The position numbers and the translations under genes are program-made. A model generated the notes under the pieces. The model ran no database searches. It was not told the origin of the DNA and saw only the letters and a program-made list of their open reading frames with translations. DNA of 64,000 nt. Origin: Nitrincola lacisaponensis (GTDB lineage Bacteria; Pseudomonadota; Gammaproteobacteria; Pseudomonadales; Balneatricaceae). The stretch covers positions 124,001-188,000 of the forward strand of contig NZ_JMSZ01000042.1 in NCBI RefSeq assembly GCF_000691225.1, in the 5' to 3' direction. Position 1 is the stretch's first letter. The number at the start of each line of letters is the position of its first letter. Positions 48,187-58,387 of this stretch are shown piece by piece.

Positions 48187-50699
48187 CAGGTACCTGCATT
48201 GATATTGGCGGGTTGTTCAGAGGGTGTGGCAACCTGTTGAGCGGGCTTGCGTGGTGCACGAATAAGCCGCATCGCATTACCCGTGACAACAAGAGAGCTG
48301 GCAGTCATACCGATCGCAGCAATATAAGGTGGAACCAGGCCCATGGCAGCCGCCGGTAAGGCCAGAACATTGTAGGCCAGTGACAGTCCCAGGTTTTCCT
48401 TGATAATGGTGCGTGTCTTGCGGGCCATCAGAATGCTGTCGGCCAGGGTCTGCAGATTGTTGTTGGTGAGTACTGCATCAGCATTGGTTTTCGCCAGATC
48501 TGTAGCTGCACCCATGGAAACTGATGTTTGTGCACCCACCAGTACAGGAATGTCATTGATGCCATCGCCGACCATAATGGTTTGTTTGCCTTCAGACTGC
48601 AACTGATGAATCCGTGCCAGTTTCTGTTCCGGGTTCATGCCGCTGTTAACAACCTGGATATCCAGTTTTTCAGCGATGCGCTGTACCGCCGGTGAGGTGT
48701 CACCGGTCAGGATTTCGACACTCAATCCCAGTTTTTTCAAAGACTGAATGGCCTGACGGGTTTCACGGCGTATCTGATCATCCAGTGCAAACCAGGCCAG
48801 GGCCCCGGTTTCGTTACCCAGCAGAATCCACTGACGTTTGTTATCCGGCAGATTCGGCAGTGCCTGGCCGCTGAGTTCCATGACATATTCTGGTGCGCCG
48901 ATACGGAAGCGTTTCCCCTCGATACCACCTTCAATGCCCTTACCGACAGTGTTTTCAATGTCATCAGCTGTGTAACAGTACCATGGGGTGAAGGCGCGCC
49001 CAATTGGATGCTCAGAGAGTGCCTCCAGCGCTGCACCCCAGGTCAAAGCATCTGCTGCAGACGTGCCGTTCAGCGGACAGGTTTCCTGAATGGCCAGGCG
49101 GCCCTCTGTCAGTGTGCCTGTCTTGTCGAAAATGATATGTGTAGCTTTACTGAAGGATTCCAGTACATGGCCACGGGTGATCAACAGGCCTTGCTGGCGC
49201 AGTGTACCTGTTGCGGCGGTCAAGGCTGTCGGGGTCGCCAGAGATAGCGCACATGGACAGGTAACAACCAGTACAGCCAGCGTGATCCAGAACGCGTTGG
49301 CTGGCTCAATGAAGTACCAGGCTGTTGATACACAGGCAGCCACGACCAGGGTGGCACCGACAAAGTAACGAGCAACATGGTCGGCAACGCGCGCGACATA
49401 GGGTTTTTCACTTTGAGCACGGTCCAGCAGGCGTACTATGGATGAAATGCGACTGTTCTCTCCAACAACGGTGACCTGCATTTCAACCGGGTTTTCGATA
49501 TTGATAGTGCCACCGACCAGGGTGTCTTTTACCTTTTTGGATACCGGCATGTACTCACCGGTCAGAGCGGACTCATCGACTGACGAGAAGCCCCGCACAA
49601 TAACACCATCCGCCGGGATTGTTTGTCCAGGCTTGATACGTATGCGGTCACCCGGTTGCAGGCTGCTGGCAGGTACCAGTTCCTCCTCTCCGTGATCATT
49701 AATACGCATGGCGCTGGCAGGTATAAGGTTGAGTAAAGCATTACCTGCACGTCCGGTGCGCTGTCGGGCTTTCATTTCCATAAAGCGTCCGATCAGCAGG
49801 AAGAAGGCAAACATGGTGACCGACTCGAAATAAATCTCACCGGTGTTGAAGACTGTCGCCCAAACACTGGCGACATAGCCGCCCCAAATCGCGATGGAAA
49901 CGGGAATATCCATAGTCAGATGTCTTGCCCGAATATCGCGAATGGCATTGCGCAGAAAGGGCAGGGAGGCATAGAGAATGACAGGTGTTGATACCACCAT
50001 GCTTGCCCAGCGCATCAGCATTACATACTTGTCATCCATGCCTGTACCCGCAATGTCGGCAGCATAAATGGCCGCTGCAAACATCATGGCCTGCATGGAG
50101 CCTATACCGGCAACACCCAGGCGGATAATGGAACGTTTGCTTTCCTGGGCCAGCAGCTGTTCTTCCTTGTCAGGGTGGTAAGGGTGCGCCTTGTAGCCTA
50201 TCCGGGCAACTTCCGCCAGCAGTTGACTGAGACGTACGCTGTCTGACTGCCAGATGAGCTTGGCGCGGTGATTTGTCAGGTTAACGGTAAATTCGACAAC
50301 GCCGGGTTGTTTCCCCAAATGATTTTCCAGCAGCCAGACACACGCAGCACAGCTGATTCCTTCTATAACGAGTGTGGCAGAAGGCTGGTCGCTATCGATG
50401 TTGTTGACAAAGCCTTGCTGTATTTCGCGGTTATCGTAAAGTGCCAGCTCTTCAGTCAAGGCTTCAAGTTCCGCCAGGTCCGCACTGGATGGGCTCAGCT
50501 CAGTGCCACGATGACGATAGAAGTTGTCCAGTCCGCCTTCAACAATCGTTTGTGCCACTGCCTGGCATCCCGGACAACACATACGCCTGTCTTCATCGTT
50601 AATGCGTGTGTAGAAGTGGCTGCCGGGTGGAATATCAGAACCACAATGATAACACTGCGTTTCTGCTGCTTGGACGGAGGCGTGTTGAGCTGCGTTCAT
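48186..50699 (-). CDS. ccoI: Copper-translocating P-type ATPase CcoI
   Basis: 837 residues. N-terminal Cys-rich part (CYHCGSDIPPG ... CCPGCQAV), an HMA domain with GISCAACVWLLE, then the P1B core: TGEYMPV-type loop (SALTGEYMPVSKK), CPC in VVTCPCALSLATPTAL, DKTGTLTEG phosphorylation site, HP in LSEHPIGRA, and GDGINDIPVL. Exports Cu(I) for cbb3 assembly. Starts 18 bases after ccoH. Confidence 0.96.
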   Translation of the reverse strand: MNAAQHASVQAAETQCYHCGSDIPPGSHFYTRINDEDRRMCCPGCQAVAQTIVEGGLDNFYRHRGTELSPSSADLAELEALTEELALYDNREIQQGFVNNIDSDQPSATLVIEGISCAACVWLLENHLGKQPGVVEFTVNLTNHRAKLIWQSDSVRLSQLLAEVARIGYKAHPYHPDKEEQLLAQESKRSIIRLGVAGIGSMQAMMFAAAIYAADIAGTGMDDKYVMLMRWASMVVSTPVILYASLPFLRNAIRDIRARHLTMDIPVSIAIWGGYVASVWATVFNTGEIYFESVTMFAFFLLIGRFMEMKARQRTGRAGNALLNLIPASAMRINDHGEEELVPASSLQPGDRIRIKPGQTIPADGVIVRGFSSVDESALTGEYMPVSKKVKDTLVGGTINIENPVEMQVTVVGENSRISSIVRLLDRAQSEKPYVARVADHVARYFVGATLVVAACVSTAWYFIEPANAFWITLAVLVVTCPCALSLATPTALTAATGTLRQQGLLITRGHVLESFSKATHIIFDKTGTLTEGRLAIQETCPLNGTSAADALTWGAALEALSEHPIGRAFTPWYCYTADDIENTVGKGIEGGIEGKRFRIGAPEYVMELSGQALPNLPDNKRQWILLGNETGALAWFALDDQIRRETRQAIQSLKKLGLSVEILTGDTSPAVQRIAEKLDIQVVNSGMNPEQKLARIHQLQSEGKQTIMVGDGINDIPVLVGAQTSVSMGAATDLAKTNADAVLTNNNLQTLADSILMARKTRTIIKENLGLSLAYNVLALPAAAMGLVPPYIAAIGMTASSLVVTGNAMRLIRAPRKPAQQVATPSEQPANINAGT

Positions 50700-50717
50700 C
50701 TGTACTTCCAGTGATAA

Positions 50718-51230
50718 CTACGGGGTGAAGGCAATAATTTTGTCATTAAATGGAGGCTGGGCAACCTGCAGAATCTTCCAGGCTTCTTCCGGTGACATGA
50801 TGATAAAGGTTGAGCGCGCTGTAATTGGCTTGCTCAGGCTGCCATTAAACTGATTGAGGTTGCTGATCCGCTGCAGTTTAACAACATGATCCAGTTGCTG
50901 GTTGGCGCCAACCTTGACGTGTAGTTCGATGGTTTGCAGATTGTCAGGCAACGTGCCCTGCATATTGAGGATTGCCTGACCTGTTTCGGCATCAAGGCGC
51001 AGCTCACCGCTCAGGCCCAGTACGCGAGCATTTTCAGCCATGGATTCATCAACAGCATAACCACGACCATCACGGACAAATTCGCGGTCCAGAGGCGGGT
51101 CAATACGCTGCTGATTGATCGCTACTGACAGCATGATGAAACCTACCACCATGGCGGCGATGATGGGGGTTAGAATAAACCATAACCAGGGTTGTCTGTA
51201 CCAGGGCGCAATTGCAGCATCTTGACTCAT
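50718..51230 (-). CDS. ccoH: FixH/CcoH-like protein
   Basis: 170 residues. One N-terminal helix (WLWFILTPIIAAMVVGFIMLSVAI) followed by a periplasmic domain; WYRQPWLWFI at the start is typical of FixH. Involved in cbb3 assembly. First gene of ccoHIS. Confidence 0.92.
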   Translation of the reverse strand: MSQDAAIAPWYRQPWLWFILTPIIAAMVVGFIMLSVAINQQRIDPPLDREFVRDGRGYAVDESMAENARVLGLSGELRLDAETGQAILNMQGTLPDNLQTIELHVKVGANQQLDHVVKLQRISNLNQFNGSLSKPITARSTFIIMSPEEAWKILQVAQPPFNDKIIAFTP

Positions 51231-51251
51231 GAAATAACCTCATAAAAAATG

Positions 51252-51271
51252 GGTGGCAAAAAATTGCCACC
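51252..51271 (-). terminator. Hairpin between ccoG and ccoH
   Basis: GGTGGCAA (51252-51259) pairs with TTGCCACC (51264-51271) around AAAA. Read on the minus strand it is followed by CATTTTTTATG, a plausible intrinsic terminator of ccoG. ccoHIS would then need its own promoter or read-through. Confidence 0.6.
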
Positions 51272-51303
51272 GATTATACGTTAAAAATATTCGGATTTAA
51301 CCG

Positions 51304-52743
51304 TCAGCGTCCTGGTGTTGGTCCCATAAACCGGCTCTCGGTTGTAGCACTGACTTTGGGTTCGTCGACAGTTTCGACAGTGAATGTAATCGCAGAGTTC
51401 GCCTGACTCAGATTATTTCTGTCGATTTGTAATCGGATCGGGTAGTCGAGCAATTCACCTGCACTGATTCGTACCTCTGGTTCATTGATCAATCGCAAGC
51501 CTTCCAGTCCTTCCACCGAGATTCGGTAGACGCGTTCAACCTGTTCTTTATTGGCAATTTTCAAGGTGTAGACATTCTGAATCAGATTGCCGCTGACTTC
51601 ATTGAACAGCGCACCACGGTCACGGATTGCCTCGAACTCAATGGGTACCCGATTGGATAACACATAGATGAAAGCGCCACACATGATGATCACTGCCGCA
51701 AAATAGCCGATCAGCCGGGGTCGCAGCAGCTTGGTGGGTTTACCGTTGAGTGAGTGCTCAGTGGTATAACGCACCAGTCCGCGAGGATAAGACATTTTGT
51801 CCATGATCTCGTCGCAGGCATCAATACAGGCGCCACACGCAACACACTCGTACTGCAGGCCGTCACGAATATCTATACCGACCGGGCAGACATTTACGCA
51901 TGCATGACAGTCGATACAGTCGCCCAGGCCTTCTGCGCGGAAATCGCTGTCTTTTTTGCGCTTGCCTCGTTTCTCGCCGCGAGCTTCATCATAGGAGATG
52001 ACGAGTGTGTCCTGATCAAACATGACGCTCTGGAAGCGGGCATAGGGACACATATAGATGCAAACCTGCTCACGCAACCAACCTGCATTGCCATAGGTTG
52101 CGACGCTGAGAAAGCCCAGCCACCAGAGCTCCCAGGGTCCCAGATTGAGTTGCAGAATATTGGGAACCAGTTCACGGATAGGGGTGAAGTAGCCTACGAA
52201 GGCGATGGCTGAGAGAATGGCGATCACTGCCCAAAGGGTGTGCTTGGCCGTTTTGCGCAGCAATTTTTCCCGACTCATCGGTTCCTTGTCGAGGCGCATG
52301 CGCTTATTACGATCACCTTCGGTGATACGTTCAGCCCAGATAAAAAACCAGGTCCAGACAAATTGAGGGCAGGCGTAGCCGCACCAGAGTCGTCCTGCAA
52401 ACACAGTTACAAAGAACAGTATAAAGGCCAGTATAATCAGCAGCCAGGACAGCAGCATGAAGTCCTGGGGCCAGAAAGTGACGTTGAAAATGTGGAACTG
52501 GCGATTGGGTAAGTCAAATAGAATGGCCTGTCGACCATCATACTGAATCCAGGAGAAAGTGAAAAACATGGCCAGCATTACAAAGCCGGCACCCGTTCTC
52601 AGGTTCTTGAAAAAACCCTTGTAATACTTGACGTAAATATGTTCCCGCTTGGCATACAAATCATAAGACTGGGTTTGATTATCTTTGCCGGGAGTCACAT
52701 CTTTCACCGGAATCTGGTTCATTGTGGGCCGCCGCTCATTCAC
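51304..52743 (-). CDS. ccoG: Cytochrome c oxidase accessory protein CcoG
   Basis: 479 residues (ATG 52743; ATG 52722 gives 472). Polyferredoxin-like membrane protein: helix 1 GAGFVMLAMFFTFSWIQYDGRQAILFDL, FAGRLWCGYACPQFVWTWFF, then two 4Fe-4S motifs DCIDCHACVNVCPVGIDIR and CVACGACIDACD. Reduces or handles copper during oxidase maturation. Separated from ccoP by a terminator, so it is a distinct transcript. Confidence 0.95.
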   Translation of the reverse strand: MNERRPTMNQIPVKDVTPGKDNQTQSYDLYAKREHIYVKYYKGFFKNLRTGAGFVMLAMFFTFSWIQYDGRQAILFDLPNRQFHIFNVTFWPQDFMLLSWLLIILAFILFFVTVFAGRLWCGYACPQFVWTWFFIWAERITEGDRNKRMRLDKEPMSREKLLRKTAKHTLWAVIAILSAIAFVGYFTPIRELVPNILQLNLGPWELWWLGFLSVATYGNAGWLREQVCIYMCPYARFQSVMFDQDTLVISYDEARGEKRGKRKKDSDFRAEGLGDCIDCHACVNVCPVGIDIRDGLQYECVACGACIDACDEIMDKMSYPRGLVRYTTEHSLNGKPTKLLRPRLIGYFAAVIIMCGAFIYVLSNRVPIEFEAIRDRGALFNEVSGNLIQNVYTLKIANKEQVERVYRISVEGLEGLRLINEPEVRISAGELLDYPIRLQIDRNNLSQANSAITFTVETVDEPKVSATTESRFMGPTPGR

Positions 52744-52805
52744 AGGTAGGTTGTATTTCTAAGGTGTTTCAGTAGAAATTAATGTAATCATATTATGCCA
52801 AAAAA

Positions 52806-52837
52806 AAAGGTGATATGACCTGCATCATATCACCTTT
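52806..52837 (-). terminator. Intrinsic terminator after ccoNOQP
   Basis: Perfect 13-base stem AAAGGTGATATGA (52806-52818) / TCATATCACCTTT (52825-52837), loop of 6. On the minus strand it is followed by a run of T (from the A-run at 52799-52808). Position directly after the ccoP stop. Confidence 0.9.
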
Positions 52838-52853
52838 ATTTGAATCGATTTTA

Positions 52854-53747
52854 TCAGTCGTTGCTGAGGCTCATCACGTATGCAGTGACCAAGTGGATCT
52901 GGTCTTCGCTGAGTAGGCCGCTGAACGCAGGCATGACACCGAAACGACCATGACGCAGCGTGTGGGCGATCTGCTCAAAGCTACCGCCATACAGCCAGTT
53001 ATCATTGGTCAGGTTCGGAGCACCCAGAGCATACATGCCTGTACCATCTGGCATGTGGCATGCAGCACAGAGCGATGCAAACTGTGGCTGAGCACGTTCA
53101 GCTGAAGCAGCATCATGCTCGCGGTTGCTCAGGCTCAGAACATAGTGAGTCATGTCACGAATGCCATCTTCACCCAGTACATCCGCCCACGCAGGCATGG
53201 CACCCATCCGTCCGTTGTGCAGAGTTGTTTTGATTGCCTCTTCACTGCCGCCCCACAACCAGTCACCATCAGTCAGGTTAGGGAAGCCATAGAAGCCAAC
53301 CCCACCTACACCGTGACAAACAGAACAGTTGTTGGCAAACAGACGTTGACCAATACGCAGACCTTCAGCATTTTCAGGCTGTTGCAGTTCATCAACTGAC
53401 AGCTGGGCGAAACGCTGGAAAACCGGTGCGTAATGCTCTTCGGCATACGCCATTTCTTCTTCCCACTGACCTGTTGAGGTCCAGCCCAGCAAGCCTTTGA
53501 AGTTACCCAGGCCTGGGTAGAGCAGCAGGTAAACCAGACCAAACACCACAGTGGCAACAAACATCTGGAACCACCATTTTGGCATGGGGTTGTCCAGTTC
53601 TTCGATACCATCAAAGGAATGACCGACAGTTTCTTCTGTCAGCTCCTGGTGTGGCTGGCTTTTACGGGTTGCAAAGAGCAACCAGGTACAGCCAACGATA
53701 ACAGCCAGGGTTATCACAGTAACCCATGCGCTCCAGAAAGCACTCAT
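52854..53747 (-). CDS. ccoP: Cbb3 oxidase diheme subunit CcoP
   Basis: 297 residues. Two N-terminal helices (VTVITLAVIVGCTWLLFAT and FVATVVFGLVYLLLYPGLG) and two c-type heme sites: CSVCHGVGGVGFYGFPNLTDG and CAACHMPDGTGMYALGAPNLT. DGIEELDNPMPKWW is the CcoP signature. Last subunit of the leftward ccoNOQP operon. Overlaps ccoQ (ATGA). Confidence 0.97.
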   Translation of the reverse strand: MSAFWSAWVTVITLAVIVGCTWLLFATRKSQPHQELTEETVGHSFDGIEELDNPMPKWWFQMFVATVVFGLVYLLLYPGLGNFKGLLGWTSTGQWEEEMAYAEEHYAPVFQRFAQLSVDELQQPENAEGLRIGQRLFANNCSVCHGVGGVGFYGFPNLTDGDWLWGGSEEAIKTTLHNGRMGAMPAWADVLGEDGIRDMTHYVLSLSNREHDAASAERAQPQFASLCAACHMPDGTGMYALGAPNLTNDNWLYGGSFEQIAHTLRHGRFGVMPAFSGLLSEDQIHLVTAYVMSLSND

Positions 53748-53941
53748 TTCTCATCTCTCCCGTTATGGGCACGCTCATGGCCATTTTTCTGCTCCTGCTC
53801 TTCGTCATCATCGGCGAAGGGCAGGTTGGCAGCATCATCGAAACGCTTTTTGTTCTGAGGCAGTAGCACCCAGATAAACAGCCCGATGAAAGTGATCAGC
53901 ATGATCAATGGCATGAACGGGCCATAGACTTCATAACTCAC
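53744..53941 (-). CDS. ccoQ: Cbb3 oxidase small subunit CcoQ (FixQ)
   Basis: 65 residues. One helix (LIMLITFIGLFIWVLLP) followed by the FixQ motif NKKRFDDAANLPFADDDE. Stabilises CcoP. It lies between ccoO (6-base gap) and ccoP. Confidence 0.95.
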   Translation of the reverse strand: MSYEVYGPFMPLIMLITFIGLFIWVLLPQNKKRFDDAANLPFADDDEEQEQKNGHERAHNGRDEK

Positions 53942-53947
53942 AATGGA

Positions 53948-54565
53948 TTACCGCACATCATAGTTAGTGTGTGTTCTGCCTAGTGCCTGCAGGTAAGCTA
54001 CCAGTGCATCCACCTCGTAAACACCCTGAACATCTGATTTGGCGTTGGCAATCTGCTCATCCGTATAAGGAACGCCCAGAGTTCTCATCACTTCCATCTT
54101 TCTGGCGGTCTGATCGCCAGTCAGGCGACGCTCGAACAGCCAGGGATAAGATGGCATTTTCGATGTGGGAACAACGTCACGCGGGTTGTACAAGTGCGCA
54201 CGTTGCCAGTCATCGGAGTAACGACCACCAACACGAGCCAGATCAGGTCCGGTACGTTTTGAGCCCCACAGGAACGGATGTTCCCATACGTGCTCGTTAG
54301 CGGTCGAGAAATGGCCATAACGCTCAGTTTCTGCCCGGAACGGACGGATCATCTGTGTATGGCAGACATGGCAGCCTTCACGAATATAGATATCACGGCC
54401 TTCCAGCTCAACAGCTGTATAGGTGCGCATATCCTGAATTGGCTGAGTCGTTGAGTCCTTGAAGAACAGGGGCACGATTTCGGCCAGACCACCGGCACTG
54501 ATCACGATAATGATCAGGATAGCCATCAGGCCGGCATTCTTTTCAATAGTCTCATGTTTAATCAT
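53948..54565 (-). CDS. ccoO: Cbb3 oxidase monoheme subunit CcoO
   Basis: 205 residues. One N-terminal helix, then [39 protein letters not shown] with the CxxCH heme site; the Met ligand lies in SKMPSYPWL. Typical full length. Second gene of the operon. Confidence 0.97.
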   Translation of the reverse strand: MIKHETIEKNAGLMAILIIIVISAGGLAEIVPLFFKDSTTQPIQDMRTYTAVELEGRDIYIREGCHVCHTQMIRPFRAETERYGHFSTANEHVWEHPFLWGSKRTGPDLARVGGRYSDDWQRAHLYNPRDVVPTSKMPSYPWLFERRLTGDQTARKMEVMRTLGVPYTDEQIANAKSDVQGVYEVDALVAYLQALGRTHTNYDVR

Positions 54566-54587
54566 TGCTATATGCTCCTCGCCTCAA

Positions 54588-56024
54588 TCATGCAGTCTGT
54601 GCAGAGGGTTCTGCGTCAGCTGCTTCTACGGAGCTGCCGCCACGTACTGTCTGCCAGACGTTGAAGGCCATTACAAACATACCCAGCAGGAAGATAGCAC
54701 CACCCAGCAGACGGACAATATAACCCGGATGACTGGCTTCCATGGCTTCAACGAAGCTGTAAGTCAGTGTGCCGTCCTGGTTGACTGCGCGCCACATCAG
54801 GCCCTGCAGGATACCGTTGACCCACATGGAGACGATATACAGAACAGTACCGATTGTTGCCAGCCAGAAATGCAGGTTGATCAGGCCGCTGCTGTACATC
54901 TGTGCTTTACCAAAGACTTTGGGGATCATGTGGTAAACCGCACCGATGGAAATCATCGCTACCCAGCCCAGGGCGCCGGAGTGAACGTGACCTACAGTCC
55001 AGTCAGTGTTGTGTGACAGGGCGTTGACAGTCTTGATTGACATCATCGGGCCTTCGAAAGTGGACATGCCGTAGAAGGACAGGGAAACCACCAGGAAGCG
55101 CAGAATTGGATCGGTACGCAGCTTGTGCCATGCACCAGACAGGGTCATCATACCGTTGATCATACCACCCCATGATGGAGCCAGCAGAATCAGTGACATG
55201 ACCATGCCGAGAGACTGAGTCCAGTCAGGCAGCGCCGAGTAGTGCAAGTGGTGACCACCCGCCCACATATAAGTGGCGATCAGTGCCCAGAAGTGCACGA
55301 TAGACAGGCGATATGAGTAAACCGGACGGTTGGCCTGCTTGGGTACGAAGTAGTACATCATACCGAGGAAGCCGGCTGTCAGGAAGAAACCTACAGCGTT
55401 ATGGCCATACCACCACTGTACCATGGCATCGATCGTACCTGCGTACGCAGAGTAGGACTTCCACAAGGATACTGGCATAGCAGCACTGTTAACGACGTGA
55501 AGTACGGCGATAACCAGAATGAAGGCCATGTAGAACCAGTTTGCCACATAAATGTGCGCGGTTTTACGTTTGAAGACCGTGCCCATGAATACTATTGCAT
55601 AGACTACCCACACAATAGTGATCAGGATGTCGATCGGCCACTCCAGTTCAGCATACTCTTTGGCAGAGGTCAGGCCCAGTGGCAGAGTGATCGCTGCCAG
55701 GACGATGACCAGTTGCCATCCCCAGAAGGTGAAGGCTGCCAGTCCGTCTGAAAGCAGACGTGTCTGACAGGTGCGCTGCACCACATAGTAGGAAGTTGCA
55801 AACAGGGCGCATCCACCAAATGCGAAAATAACCGCATTGGTGTGTAACGGACGCAAACGTCCGTAGGTAAGCCAGGGCGTGTCAAAGTTCAGTGCCGGCC
55901 AGACCAGCTGGGCTGCTATCAGTACACCTACGGTCATACCGACAATACCCCAGACTACGGTCATGATGGCAAATTGACGCACCACCTTGTAGTTGTAGGT
56001 TGGATGATCAGTTGCAATGCTCAT
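54588..56024 (-). CDS. ccoN: Cbb3 oxidase catalytic subunit CcoN
   Basis: 478 residues, about 12 helices. Heme and CuB ligands are visible in [30 protein letters not shown] (with the Tyr-His region) and HVHSGALGW. Reduces O2 to water with high affinity and pumps protons. First gene of ccoNOQP. The 389-base upstream region has an Fnr box about 310 bases from the start. Confidence 0.97.
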   Translation of the reverse strand: MSIATDHPTYNYKVVRQFAIMTVVWGIVGMTVGVLIAAQLVWPALNFDTPWLTYGRLRPLHTNAVIFAFGGCALFATSYYVVQRTCQTRLLSDGLAAFTFWGWQLVIVLAAITLPLGLTSAKEYAELEWPIDILITIVWVVYAIVFMGTVFKRKTAHIYVANWFYMAFILVIAVLHVVNSAAMPVSLWKSYSAYAGTIDAMVQWWYGHNAVGFFLTAGFLGMMYYFVPKQANRPVYSYRLSIVHFWALIATYMWAGGHHLHYSALPDWTQSLGMVMSLILLAPSWGGMINGMMTLSGAWHKLRTDPILRFLVVSLSFYGMSTFEGPMMSIKTVNALSHNTDWTVGHVHSGALGWVAMISIGAVYHMIPKVFGKAQMYSSGLINLHFWLATIGTVLYIVSMWVNGILQGLMWRAVNQDGTLTYSFVEAMEASHPGYIVRLLGGAIFLLGMFVMAFNVWQTVRGGSSVEAADAEPSAQTA

Positions 56025-56413
56025 ATCAGGCTCTCATCAACAAGCTGTTAATAGTAAGAAGAGTTCCACCGGCGATTATCAGTGAATTACCCCTTCATTT
56101 CAATGTGATCTCCGGTTTATCTGCGGCAGGTTGTCGCAGTTGTATATAAAGGAAAAACGATCAGATTGTTTGGTGTTAATGTGTTTATGTGGTGATATAA
56201 TGCACTGATATATATGATTAAATTGCGTGCATGGTGCTGTTGTTAAGAGTTCGCTAATGGTTTGAATTTGTTTGAATTAGGTGTCTGTGTACCACTTTGG
56301 GCGTAGTTGTCGAGGTGGTTTTTTAATGTTTAGTTGATATGGATCAAAAGTATTTTGGGATATTGAAACAGGTTATGCTGTCAGCGGTATCCAGTCATGA
56401 ATTTTGGGGGTAG
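56025..56413. other. Non-coding region between ccoN and rlmM
   Basis: 389 bases between divergent genes. AT-rich with an Fnr box on the rlmM side and -10-like TATATAAAG (56143) and GATATAATG (56195) elements nearer to ccoN. No ORF supported. Confidence 0.5.
56334..56347. promoter_or_regulatory. Fnr/Anr box
   Basis: TTGATATGGATCAA is a perfect TTGAT-N4-ATCAA palindrome. For rightward transcription, TATGCT at 56374-56379 would be a near-suitable -10 for a class II site. For ccoN it would imply a 5' leader of about 275 bases. Either or both genes could be controlled. Confidence 0.85.
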
Positions 56414-57481
56414 GTGTTGTTGAATTTATTGCTCTTGCAGTGTCGTGCCGGTTTTGAGTCCGAGTGTGCAGCCGAGTTTATGCAGCACTGTGTGGACGTT
56501 GGTCAGAGTGGCTTTCCCCGTTTTGATGCACAATCCGGCTTTGTGCTGTTTGAGCTGTATGGTGATGCACTGGCGGTTATTCAGGCTGTTTCGTTTCGTT
56601 CATTGATTTTTACACGCCAATGGTGCGCGTGCTTACCGCCCTTTGAGCAGTTGCCGGCTGATGATCGGCTGAGCGTTTTATTGCCTGCGATGACGGAGTT
56701 GCCGGTTTGTGCTGAACTGCTGGCTGAAGTGCCTGATACTACTGCCGGACGTGAGCTGCTGCCTTTTGCCGGTAAGCTGGCGTCGGCAATGGCGCAGCGG
56801 CTACGGCAGCAGGGTGTGATGTTGCCGCGCAAAGCGCGGGCAGATTGGCGTATGCATCTGTTTGTCTTGTCGGGGCGCCATCTGCTGTTAGGTGTCAGTC
56901 CACGACGCAATGGCTCTACGCTGGAAATGGGGATTCGTCGGTTGAAATTCCCGGGAGCGGCTCCCAGTCGTTCTACGCTGAAGCTGGAAGAAGCCTGGCA
57001 CTGGTTTGTTCCCCGTGCTGAATGGGACGCACGATTAGGAGGCGGTAAAACGGCGGTGGATCTGGGAGCAGCGCCGGGTGGCTGGACATGGCAGCTGGTA
57101 CGTCAGGGGATGTTTGTGAGCGCCGTGGATAATGGGCCTATGGCTGAATCCCTGATGGAAACCGGGCAGGTAACACATCACCGTGAAGATGCCTTTGGGT
57201 TTGCGCCGGGCAAGCCTGTGGACTGGATGGTGTGTGATGTAGCAGATAAGCCTGCTCGTGTTGCTGAGTTGATGTTGCAATGGGCGTTGCAGGGGTGGTG
57301 TCAGGAGATGATTTTCAATCTGAAACTGCCGATGAAGAAGCGTTATCAGGCTGTCCAGCAGTGTCTTGAGGAGATCGCTGAAGGATTGGAAGCGGCAGGT
57401 ATTCGTTTTCAACTGTCAGCACGACATCTGTATCATGATCGGGAAGAGATTACCTGCCATCTGGATCTGCGGGTTTCCTGA
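56414..57481 (+). CDS. rlmM: 23S rRNA 2'-O-ribose methyltransferase RlmM (C2498)
   Basis: 355 residues from GTG 56414. N-terminal THUMP-like domain with RAGFESECAAEF. Methyltransferase: AVDLGAAPGGWTWQLVRQGM (SAM motif I), SAVDNGPM, DWMVCDVADKPARVAEL and NLKLPMKKR with the Lys of the K-D-K-E set. Modifies C2498 of 23S rRNA. GTG start is less certain (TTG 56417 is also possible). Followed by tusA 90 bases downstream. Confidence 0.94.
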   Translation: MLLNLLLLQCRAGFESECAAEFMQHCVDVGQSGFPRFDAQSGFVLFELYGDALAVIQAVSFRSLIFTRQWCACLPPFEQLPADDRLSVLLPAMTELPVCAELLAEVPDTTAGRELLPFAGKLASAMAQRLRQQGVMLPRKARADWRMHLFVLSGRHLLLGVSPRRNGSTLEMGIRRLKFPGAAPSRSTLKLEEAWHWFVPRAEWDARLGGGKTAVDLGAAPGGWTWQLVRQGMFVSAVDNGPMAESLMETGQVTHHREDAFGFAPGKPVDWMVCDVADKPARVAELMLQWALQGWCQEMIFNLKLPMKKRYQAVQQCLEEIAEGLEAAGIRFQLSARHLYHDREEITCHLDLRVS

Positions 57482-57574
57482 CCTGGATTGCCAGGCTAAT
57501 TGCATCTGCAGGTTTCTTAGGCATAAAAATTCTGAGACAATGCGGCATGTTTTTCTGAAGGCTGGCAATTGCGG

Positions 57575-57817
57575 ATGAACTCACCAGTATCTGATCTGAC
57601 TCTTGATGCGAGCGGACTGTTTTGTCCGGAGCCCGTGATGCTGCTGCATAAAAAGGTCAGGGAGATGCTCCCTGGGCAGATTTTGTATGTGAAAGCGACA
57701 GATCCATCGACGCGCCGGGATATACCTCGCTTTTGCGAGTTTCTGGGTCACGAGTTGATTGAGCAGTTTCATCAGGAAGATAGTTATGAATACTATATTC
57801 GAAAAGGTACTCAATGA
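57575..57817 (+). CDS. tusA: Sulfur-carrier protein TusA
   Basis: 80 residues from ATG 57575. [22 protein letters not shown] contains the CPxP motif with the persulfide Cys, then [28 protein letters not shown]. Hands sulfur on for tRNA 2-thiolation and other uses. Overlaps the ProQ-like gene by 32 bases. Confidence 0.95.
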   Translation: MNSPVSDLTLDASGLFCPEPVMLLHKKVREMLPGQILYVKATDPSTRRDIPRFCEFLGHELIEQFHQEDSYEYYIRKGTQ

Positions 57818-58382
57818 GGCCGAACAGGCCGTATTGAGAACTGAGCAATTATTGCGCGAATGTGAGCAGATGCTTGATCAGGCAGAATACAAACAACAGC
57901 AAGTTGAGAGAAAAAAAGTGAGCGATCCCGTAAACACTGCAGCAACAGATGCGTCAGTAGCCAGTAAACCCAACAAGAATCGTGCGGCGAATATGGCGGC
58001 GGTGCAGTTGCTGATGGATGCGTATCCGGAGGTTTTTTCCCGGGAAAATGTGCGTCCGCTGAAGATAGGTATTCAGGAAGACCTGGTTGCTGACGATAAG
58101 GTCTCTCGTACCAAAATCAAGCGTGCCCTGGCATCCTATGTTCGCTCTCCGCAGTACTTGCGCAGCTTCAAAGAAGGTGCTGAACGTATTGGTCTGGATG
58201 GACAGCCAGCAGGGCAGGTGAGTGCAGAGGAGGCTGAGCATGCACGCAACAAGCTCCAGGCCATGCAGGATGCGCGTCGTGAACGACTCAAGGAGCAGGC
58301 GCGAGAAAATCGCCAGAAAGAGAAGCAGGAGCGTCTGAGTAACAAGCTGGATCAGCTGTTGTCATTGAATAACCGCAAGTAA
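57786..58382 (+). CDS. proQ: ProQ/FinO-family RNA-binding protein
   Basis: 198 residues from ATG 57786, inside the end of tusA in another frame. The N-terminal 60 residues are helical, then the FinO domain: [51 protein letters not shown]. The C-terminal part is basic and coiled ([26 protein letters not shown]). RNA chaperone that binds structured mRNAs and sRNAs. The C-terminal Tudor-type domain of E. coli ProQ is absent, as in shorter relatives. Confidence 0.9.
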   Translation: MNTIFEKVLNEAEQAVLRTEQLLRECEQMLDQAEYKQQQVERKKVSDPVNTAATDASVASKPNKNRAANMAAVQLLMDAYPEVFSRENVRPLKIGIQEDLVADDKVSRTKIKRALASYVRSPQYLRSFKEGAERIGLDGQPAGQVSAEEAEHARNKLQAMQDARRERLKEQARENRQKEKQERLSNKLDQLLSLNNRK

Positions 58383-58387
58383 CCCGG

